Source: Bradymonadales bacterium (GTDB taxonomy: Bacteria; Myxococcota; Bradymonadia; REDH01). From it: 7,513 nt of DNA. Below the pieces are notes generated by a model. It was not told the origin of the DNA, did no database searches, and worked only from the letters and a program-made list of their open reading frames with translations. A program made the position numbers and the translations under genes. The stretch's first letter is position 1, and each line of letters begins with the position of its first letter. The stretch covers positions 1 to 7,513 of the forward strand of contig CANKLS010000057.1 in assembly GCA_947483645.1 (NCBI GenBank), in the 5' to 3' direction. Shown here one piece after another: positions 1-7,513 of the stretch.

Positions 1-3016
<3,016 letters not shown>

Positions 3017-3032
3017 CTGCCGAAGATCGAAG

Positions 3033-3060
3033 CCGGCCCACAGCCCCTGTGGAAAACCGG
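3033..3060 (+). terminator. Stem-loop just after thiC, possible terminator
   Basis: A perfect 6-bp inverted repeat CCACAG (3038-3043) / CTGTGG (3047-3052) with a CCC loop is flanked by an outer CCGG (3033-3036) / CCGG (3057-3060) that can add four pairs. It begins 16 bases after the thiC stop. An A run rather than a T run follows the inner stem, so it is not a classical Rho-independent terminator on the plus strand. It could serve as an mRNA 3' end structure. Its right arm also forms the best DnaA-box match in the region, so the symmetry may instead relate to DnaA binding. Confidence 0.3.
3048..3056 (-). promoter_or_regulatory. Best DnaA box, TTTTCCACA on the minus strand
   Basis: The plus strand reads TGTGGAAAA, whose complement TTTTCCACA differs from the consensus TTATCCACA at one position. 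It lies 32 bases after the thiC stop and is the strongest single site of the box cluster in this intergenic region. Confidence 0.45.
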
Positions 3061-3189
3061 TGGAGATCTCTGGGGAGCCGGCAGGGGAAACCGCAGGGCA
3101 ACTTTTGGCGGCCCGGAAACTCCCCCCTGCCACCACCAACTCTCCCTGTGGACTTGCAGCAGTTCTCCACCCGCCCCGAGCCGCCTCAT

Positions 3190-3205
3190 CGCTTTGCACA
3201 AAGCG
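3190..3205. repeat. Perfect 16-bp inverted repeat CGCTTTG-CA-CAAAGCG
   Basis: Seven-base arms, 3190-3196 and 3199-3205, are exact complements separated by CA. The short centre suits a dimeric DNA-binding protein better than an RNA hairpin. The site overlaps a weak DnaA-box-like CTTTGCACA and lies in the middle of the candidate origin, about 190 bases before dnaN. The symmetry is seen directly; any role as an operator or origin-control site is a guess. Confidence 0.5.
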
Positions 3206-3260
3206 GCCTTGTGACCATCCTTCCACAGGCTCACCCGCCCCCTATGACGGGGACGTGGAA

Positions 3261-3300
3261 TTGATCTCTTCAATCATTTTTTGCCTTCAAAACAGCAAGC
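3261..3300. other. AT-rich patch, candidate DNA-unwinding element
   Basis: About 26 of 40 bases are A or T, including a run of six T (3277-3282), against roughly one third AT in the rest of the window. It sits beside the DnaA-box cluster and upstream of dnaN, where an unwinding element is expected. It could equally be part of the dnaN promoter region, although no convincing -35/-10 pair was found. Confidence 0.35.
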
Positions 3301-3392
3301 GCGCGAGCGACCTCCAGACTGGCGCGTTGCGCTCGACATTTCCGACCCGTTTGGACTACCTAACAGCCCGTAACCTTCACCCTGAGTGACCC

Positions 3393-4535
3393 ATGGAATT
3401 CGTCCTCGACACACCCGCGCTGCTTCGTGAACTCTTCAAGGTGAAGGCTGTCGCGAGCGGCAAGAGCACGCTGCCCATCCTGCAGCACACCCTCATCGAG
3501 GCGCTCGAGGACGGCACCGTCACCTTCGCAGCGACCGACAACGAGCTCACCCTCATCTCGTCGGCCACCGCCAACGTCGTCACGCCGGGCCGCATCGCCG
3601 TCCGCGCCAGCGACTTCTTCGACATGGTCAAGAGCGCCTCCGCGCCCACCGTCCGCATCTCCAAGTCGAGCGATGGCGGCTGGGTCAACCTCGACGCCGG
3701 CGCCATCAAGGCCCGCTTCGCCAGCGCCGACCCGCTCGAGTATCCCGCGCTCGTCCGCATGCCCGAGAAGCCGAGCATCGTCATCCCGACAGCCCAGTTC
3801 ACCCGGGTCATGGACCGCGCCATCATCAGCGTCTCGACCGATGACGGCCGACCCAACCTCACGGGCGCCCTCACCAAGCTCAGCGGCGACGGCACCTTCA
3901 CCATGGTCGCCACAGACGGCCACCGCCTCAGCCACGTCTCCACGAAGATCGCCAACTTCGAAGGCGACCCTGGCGCGCTCGCGACCGGCGTCATCATCCC
4001 CAAGCGCGGCCTCGCCGAGCTCCGCCGCACCATCGACTCCACCGAGCCCGAGCTCGGCATCGAGGTCTCCGGCTCCAACGTCATCTTCGGCTACGGCGCC
4101 ACGCAGCTCAGCATCCGCCTCATTGACGCCTCCTTCCCCGACTTCAACCGGGTCATCCCCGCCGAGAAGCCGGAGCGGCGCGCAGAGGTCAGCCGCACCG
4201 AGCTCCTCCAGTATGCCCGCATCGCCAACATGAAGGTCGGCAGCGGCAACGAGAAGAAGATGGTCCGCCTCGAGCTCGACCCCCAGAACAGCGCGCTCAT
4301 CATCTCGAGCAACACCAAAGACTGCGAGTTCTCGGCCACCGTCGACGCCGTCTACTCGGGCAAGTCGGTCAAGGCCGGCTACAACCCCTCCTACTTCACC
4401 GAGCTCCTCCCCGTCCTCCCCGGCGACAAGCTCTTCGTCGAGATGATCGACGCTCTCTCGCCCACCATCATCCGCGAGACCGAAGGCGAAGATGGCGACG
4501 ATTCGCTCTTCATCGTCATGCCGATGCGTCTCTGA
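3393..4535 (+). CDS. dnaN: DNA polymerase III beta subunit (sliding clamp)
   Basis: The 380-residue product is close to E. coli DnaN (366). The clamp is a ring-shaped homodimer, each subunit built of three similar domains (here roughly residues 1-125, 126-250 and 251-380). It encircles DNA and tethers polymerase III and repair proteins. Diagnostic segments are LLRELFKVKAVASGKSTLPIL near the N-terminus (residues 10-30), MVATDGHRLSHV (from residue 171) and the C-terminal IVMPMRL, which matches the E. coli C-terminus and forms part of the pocket that binds clamp-binding peptides. The ATG at 3393 gives the standard family N-terminus; only a weak GAGTGA Shine-Dalgarno-like run precedes it. recF follows 6 bases after the stop, so the two genes are surely co-transcribed. 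The upstream region holds DnaA-box-like sites that may also regulate it. Confidence 0.97.
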   Translation: MEFVLDTPALLRELFKVKAVASGKSTLPILQHTLIEALEDGTVTFAATDNELTLISSATANVVTPGRIAVRASDFFDMVKSASAPTVRISKSSDGGWVNLDAGAIKARFASADPLEYPALVRMPEKPSIVIPTAQFTRVMDRAIISVSTDDGRPNLTGALTKLSGDGTFTMVATDGHRLSHVSTKIANFEGDPGALATGVIIPKRGLAELRRTIDSTEPELGIEVSGSNVIFGYGATQLSIRLIDASFPDFNRVIPAEKPERRAEVSRTELLQYARIANMKVGSGNEKKMVRLELDPQNSALIISSNTKDCEFSATVDAVYSGKSVKAGYNPSYFTELLPVLPGDKLFVEMIDALSPTIIRETEGEDGDDSLFIVMPMRL

Positions 4536-4541
4536 TCGCAG

Positions 4542-5651
4542 GTGTTTGTCCAGCGCGTGGCCATCCGCGCCTTCCGGAACCTCGAGCAGGTAGCCTTCGA
4601 ACCCTCGCAGGGCTTCAACCTCATCGAGGGTGAGAACGGGCAGGGAAAGACCAGCTTGCTCGAAGCTGTGGGCATGCTCGCAAGCCTCAAGTCCTTCCGC
4701 GGCGCCAAAAACGCCGAGATGATCCAGGATGGCCACGAGCAGGCGCGCCTCTCCTGCCTGCTCATGCGCGACGGCATGGAGCGCGACCTTCAGATCGAGG
4801 TCAACCCCCGCTCCCGCCGCATCCTGCTCCACAACAAGCCGGTGCGGCAGCTCTCCGAACTCTACGGCCTGCTCAACCTCGTCACCTTTGTGCCCGAAGA
4901 TGTGGGCATCGTGCGGGGCACGCCAGGCGAACGCAGGCTCTTCTTCGATCGCATGATCTTCGCCTCGCAGTATGCCTACGCAGACGAAATGGCCGACTAC
5001 GAAGAGGCCCTCCGGCAGCGCAACGCCATCCTCCGCCAGGAGCAGCCGAGCCGCTCACTCGCCCGCGCCTTCGAGTCGGAGCTCGTTCGGCATGGCGCCA
5101 CCGTCATCCTCCGCCGCATCGCCTATGCCGACCGGCTCGCGCCGCGGCTGCTGGCCACCTTCGGCGAGATCTTCGACCGCGAATTGCCGCTCACCGCAGC
5201 CTGGGAGGGAGAGCTGCTCGAACCCGATGAGCGCCCCACGCGTGAGACCCTCGAGGCCCGCTTCGCCGCCCGCCTCGACGGCTGCTGGAGCCACGACCTG
5301 GCCCGCGGCCACACCACCGTCGGCCCCCACCGCGACGACCTCCGCATCTCGCTCGACGGACGCGACGCCCGCACTCACGCCTCGCAGGGCCAGCAGCGGG
5401 CCGCCGTCCTCGCCTTCAAAATCTCCGAGATCCGCCTCCTCGAAGAGCAGCTCGGCTTTGCCCCCATCCTCGCCCTCGACGACGTCTCCAGCGAGCTCGA
5501 CCCGCAGCGCAACGCCCGCCTCTTCGCCTTCCTGAGCCACTTCCAGGGCCAGGTCTTCATCACCACCACAGACCGCTCCTTCATCCGCATCGACACACCC
5601 TTCCGGCTGTGGCGCATGACCCGCGGCCACCTCACGACCGAGTCTGCATGA
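4542..5651 (+). CDS. recF: DNA replication and repair protein RecF
   Basis: RecF is an SMC/ABC-like ATPase that, with RecO and RecR, loads RecA at single-strand gaps and stalled forks. The 369-residue length is typical. Visible motifs are FRNL near the N-terminus (residues 11-14), Walker A GENGQGKT (residues 30-37, catalytic K36 and T37), the RecF-specific GPHRDDL (261-267), the ABC signature-like SQGQQR (281-286) and Walker B ILALDDVSSELD (309-320). The start is a GTG at 4542, chosen because it gives the family N-terminus MFVQRVAIRAFRNLE. No strong Shine-Dalgarno is present, and the 6-base gap to dnaN suggests translational coupling. The stop overlaps the start of the next gene. The gene is intact. 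Confidence 0.96.
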   Translation: MFVQRVAIRAFRNLEQVAFEPSQGFNLIEGENGQGKTSLLEAVGMLASLKSFRGAKNAEMIQDGHEQARLSCLLMRDGMERDLQIEVNPRSRRILLHNKPVRQLSELYGLLNLVTFVPEDVGIVRGTPGERRLFFDRMIFASQYAYADEMADYEEALRQRNAILRQEQPSRSLARAFESELVRHGATVILRRIAYADRLAPRLLATFGEIFDRELPLTAAWEGELLEPDERPTRETLEARFAARLDGCWSHDLARGHTTVGPHRDDLRISLDGRDARTHASQGQQRAAVLAFKISEIRLLEEQLGFAPILALDDVSSELDPQRNARLFAFLSHFQGQVFITTTDRSFIRIDTPFRLWRMTRGHLTTESA

Positions 5652-6202
5652 AGCCCCCAGCGCCGGCCGCAGCGACCGATCCCGTCCAGCTCCTCATGCC
5701 GCCCGAGCTCGCCGCCTGGGCCGCCCAGCCCGGCGTCACGGTCCACCGCTACCGCCTCTACTGGAAGAGCCTCTCGCCCTTCCTCTTCGGCGCCGGCCTG
5801 CTGCTCTTCACCGCCTTCTGGTGGGCGCTCCACCATGGCGTCGCCGGCCCCTTCAACAAGGGCCTCATCGGCCTGCTGCTCGCCTTCTGCGGCTGGGCGC
5901 TCTGGGTCGCCATCCACTGGGCCACCTTCCCCAACAAGGTCTTTGTGGCCCGCACCGCCACCGACCTCGTCCTCGTCGACGGCTCCCGCGCCTGGCGCAT
6001 CCCGCTCAGCGAGCTCCGCAACGAGCACATCAACCGCGACCAGCTCAAGCGGGCCGACCGCAAGGCCACCCTGCCCCTCCACATCGGCTCCCACCGCTTC
6101 TCCATCCTGCTGCTCGGCCACTTCGTGAAACTCGACAACCACCTGCAGCTGGTCGCCGCCCTCCTAGAAGCCATCATGCTCCGCAAGCAGGCCGCCGGCT
6201 AG
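5648..6202 (+). CDS. Small membrane protein with two helices and a possible PH-like domain
   Basis: I do not recognise this 184-residue protein by name. Two hydrophobic segments, about residues 43-61 (rich in Phe, Leu and Trp) and 72-92, should form a membrane hairpin. The remaining ~90 residues are soluble and read like alternating beta strands (KVFVARTATDLVLVDG, AWRIPLSEL, HRFSILLLGHFV) ending in a helix. This is the layout of bacterial PH-like (YdbS/DUF304-type) membrane proteins, but that is a pattern impression only. The ATG at 5648 overlaps the recF stop as ATGA, pointing to coupled translation in a dnaN-recF operon. An in-frame GTG at 5609 would give 13 more residues but lies within recF, so it is less likely. 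The gene ends in a CTAG shared with the convergent transporter gene. Its position after recF, where gyrB or a small DUF721 gene is common, does not prove a replication role. Confidence 0.8.
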   Translation: MKPPAPAAATDPVQLLMPPELAAWAAQPGVTVHRYRLYWKSLSPFLFGAGLLLFTAFWWALHHGVAGPFNKGLIGLLLAFCGWALWVAIHWATFPNKVFVARTATDLVLVDGSRAWRIPLSELRNEHINRDQLKRADRKATLPLHIGSHRFSILLLGHFVKLDNHLQLVAALLEAIMLRKQAAG

Positions 6203-7513
6203 GTCGCCTCGGGGTTCTGCTCTTGGATGCGCCAGAGCTCCGCGTAGAGCCCATCCTTCGCCAGCAGCTCCGCATGGGTGCCACGCTCGGCGATGCGCCC
6301 TTCGCGCAGCACGAGGATCTCGTCCGCATGCGCCACGGTCGAGAGCCGGTGGGCAATGACCAGCGTGGTGCGGCCGTTGGAGGCCGACCGGAGCGTCTCC
6401 AGGAGCTGCTTCTCGGTGTTGAGATCGAGCGACGAGGTCGCCTCATCGAAGACCAGAATCGGCGGGTTCTTGAGCAGCGCCCGGGCAATCGCCACCCGCT
6501 GCTTCTCGCCACCCGAGAGCTTGAGCCCCCGCTCGCCCACCATCGTCTCCAGGCCCAGCGGCAATGAGGCCACAAAGGCGTCGAGCTGGGCCGCCTTCAC
6601 CGCGTCGAGCAGCTCCTGCTCCGAGGCCCCGAGCCGCCCGTAGGCGATGTTGGCGCGCAGGGTGTCGTGGAAGAGCACGGTGTCTTGCGGCACAATGCCA
6701 ATGGCACCCCGCAGCGACCGCTGCGTCACGCTCCGCGTCTCCTGACCATCGATGCTGATGCCCCCCTGCTGCGTCTCGTAGGAGCGGAAGAGCAGACGAG
6801 CGATGGTCGACTTGCCTGCGCCGCTCGGACCCACCACAGCCACCCGGTGGCCGGCGGGGATGGAGAAGCTCACGCCGTGCAGAATCGGCCGGTTGCTGTC
6901 GTAGGCAAAGTCGACGCCCTCAAAGCGGACCGCGCCACCCTTGAGCACCAGCTCGGTCGCGGCCGGTGCATCCAGGATCTCGGGCGTGCGGCCGAGCAGC
7001 TTGAAGAGCCGCTCGAGGTCCACCGTGGCGCTCTTGAGCATGGAGTAGATGGTGCCGAGGAAGCCGAGCGGGATGAAGAGCTGGATGAGGAAGGCGTTGA
7101 GGGCGACGAGGTCGCCGACAGTCATCGTCTTTGCGCCAACGCCCTTGGCGGCCAGCAGCATGAGCCCGGTGACGCCCGCTGTGATGATGAGCCCCTGCCC
7201 CGCGTTGAGCACCGCCAGCGACTGCTCCGACTTGACGGAGGCCGCCTCCCAGCCCCGCATCGCCTTCTCGTAGCGGCCGATCTCATGCGGCTCGTTGGTG
7301 AAGTACTTCACCGTCTCGTAGTTCATGAGGCCGTCGACGGCCCGCTGCTGCGACTCGGAGTCGGCGGCGTTCATGACCGCCCGGATGGGGATGCGCCACT
7401 GCGTCACCCGGAGCGTGTAGGCCACATAGGCGGCAAAGGTGAGCAGCACGACCGCGGCAAAGGTGCCAGCATACTGGGTGAAGAGGATGGCCACGACCAT
7501 CGCCAGCTCGAGC
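6199..7513 (-). CDS. Atm1/ABCB7-type ABC exporter, permease-ATPase fusion (5' end outside window)
   Basis: The last 437 residues are visible; the frame is open to the window edge, so the first transmembrane helices are missing and the Met at 7498-7500 is internal. The membrane part closely resembles Atm1/ABCB7/HMT1 exporters: the NYETVKYFTNEPHE loop, then SLAVLNAGQG (Asn codon 7204-7206) where Atm1 proteins bind glutathione, and TMTVGDLVALNAFL. The ATPase domain has Walker A GPSGAGKST (6805-6831), the Q-loop VPQDTVLF, signature LSGGEKQR (6496-6519), Walker B ILVFDEATSSLD (6424-6459) and H-loop IAHRLSTV (6334-6360). All catalytic residues are present. Family members export glutathione- or sulfur-containing compounds, in some cases metal conjugates, across the inner membrane; the bacterial substrate is uncertain. 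The gene converges on the small membrane protein gene, overlapping by 4 bases. Confidence 0.92.
   Translation of the reverse strand, partial: LELAMVVAILFTQYAGTFAAVVLLTFAAYVAYTLRVTQWRIPIRAVMNAADSESQQRAVDGLMNYETVKYFTNEPHEIGRYEKAMRGWEAASVKSEQSLAVLNAGQGLIITAGVTGLMLLAAKGVGAKTMTVGDLVALNAFLIQLFIPLGFLGTIYSMLKSATVDLERLFKLLGRTPEILDAPAATELVLKGGAVRFEGVDFAYDSNRPILHGVSFSIPAGHRVAVVGPSGAGKSTIARLLFRSYETQQGGISIDGQETRSVTQRSLRGAIGIVPQDTVLFHDTLRANIAYGRLGASEQELLDAVKAAQLDAFVASLPLGLETMVGERGLKLSGGEKQRVAIARALLKNPPILVFDEATSSLDLNTEKQLLETLRSASNGRTTLVIAHRLSTVAHADEILVLREGRIAERGTHAELLAKDGLYAELWRIQEQNPEAT

Larger units (their letters stand above)
3034..3300. other. Candidate chromosomal replication origin (oriC)
   Basis: The 376 bases between thiC and dnaN contain no credible gene. 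They hold the DnaA-box core TCCAC or its complement six times (GTGGA at 3049, 3060, 3148 and 3255; TCCAC at 3166 and 3222), where about one would be expected by chance. The best nine-base match is at 3048-3056. Weaker box-like sites are TTCTCCACC (3163-3171), CTTTGCACA (3192-3200) and CCTTCCACA (3219-3227). An AT-rich patch (3261-3300) lies at one side, as an unwinding element would. Bacterial origins commonly lie next to dnaN or dnaA. Against this, most boxes are imperfect and dnaA is not the neighbour on the left. The same sites could instead be DnaA control of dnaN transcription. Confidence 0.5.

Noticed and set aside
3304..3335. CGAGCG / CGCTCG inverted repeat upstream of dnaN
   Set aside because: Six-base arms 20 bases apart in GC-rich DNA are expected by chance.
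3333..3362. TCGACA ... TACCTA as a dnaN promoter
   Set aside because: The -35-like hexamer is fair (5 of 6), but the -10-like one matches only 2 of 6 at 18-base spacing, so it was not listed as a feature.
3360..4832. Antisense open frame (490 codons) opposite dnaN and the start of recF
   Set aside because: Same codon-bias effect. It crosses two genuine genes and has the low-complexity Asp/Glu/Gly/Leu composition of a shadow frame.
5821..6567. Plus-strand open frame across the membrane protein and ABC exporter ends
   Set aside because: It joins out-of-frame readings of two well-supported genes on opposite strands; the product is His/Arg/Pro-rich with no motif.

Overview
The window is high-GC bacterial chromosome (roughly two-thirds GC by eye) with strongly C-ending codons and tight gene packing. 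It carries core bacterial genes: thiC, dnaN, recF and an Atm1-type ABC exporter. No tRNA, rRNA, CRISPR array, insertion sequence or phage gene was seen. The source looks like a free-living Gram-negative-type bacterium. The DnaN sequence reminds me of Acidobacteriota, but that is an impression and not a demonstrated assignment.

Left part (1-1105): the 3' end of a SNF2/RapA-type helicase gene runs in from outside the window. Its last ~55 bases also encode the 5' half of a TPP riboswitch, and its stop codon lies inside a conserved aptamer segment. A plausible promoter sits in the helicase coding sequence just before the aptamer. The aptamer ends at the ribosome binding site of thiC (1106-3016), which makes the pyrimidine half of thiamin. 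This fits TPP feedback on thiC translation.

Middle (3017-3392): a 376-base gene-free stretch between thiC and dnaN. It contains six copies of the DnaA-box core TCCAC/GTGGA, one near-consensus DnaA box, a 16-bp palindrome and the most AT-rich patch of the window. I read it as a candidate replication origin, although dnaA is not adjacent on the thiC side.

Right part (3393-7513): dnaN (sliding clamp) and recF (recombination mediator) are 6 bases apart. recF overlaps, through ATGA, a small two-helix membrane protein of unknown function. That gene converges on an Atm1/ABCB7-like ABC exporter on the minus strand, cut by the window edge. The two convergent genes take their stop codons from one CTAG. 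The dnaN-recF pair is standard, but the usual flanking dnaA and gyrB are absent here.

No clearly new multi-gene system is visible. The points most worth checking are the riboswitch nested in the end of a helicase gene and the candidate origin between thiC and dnaN.
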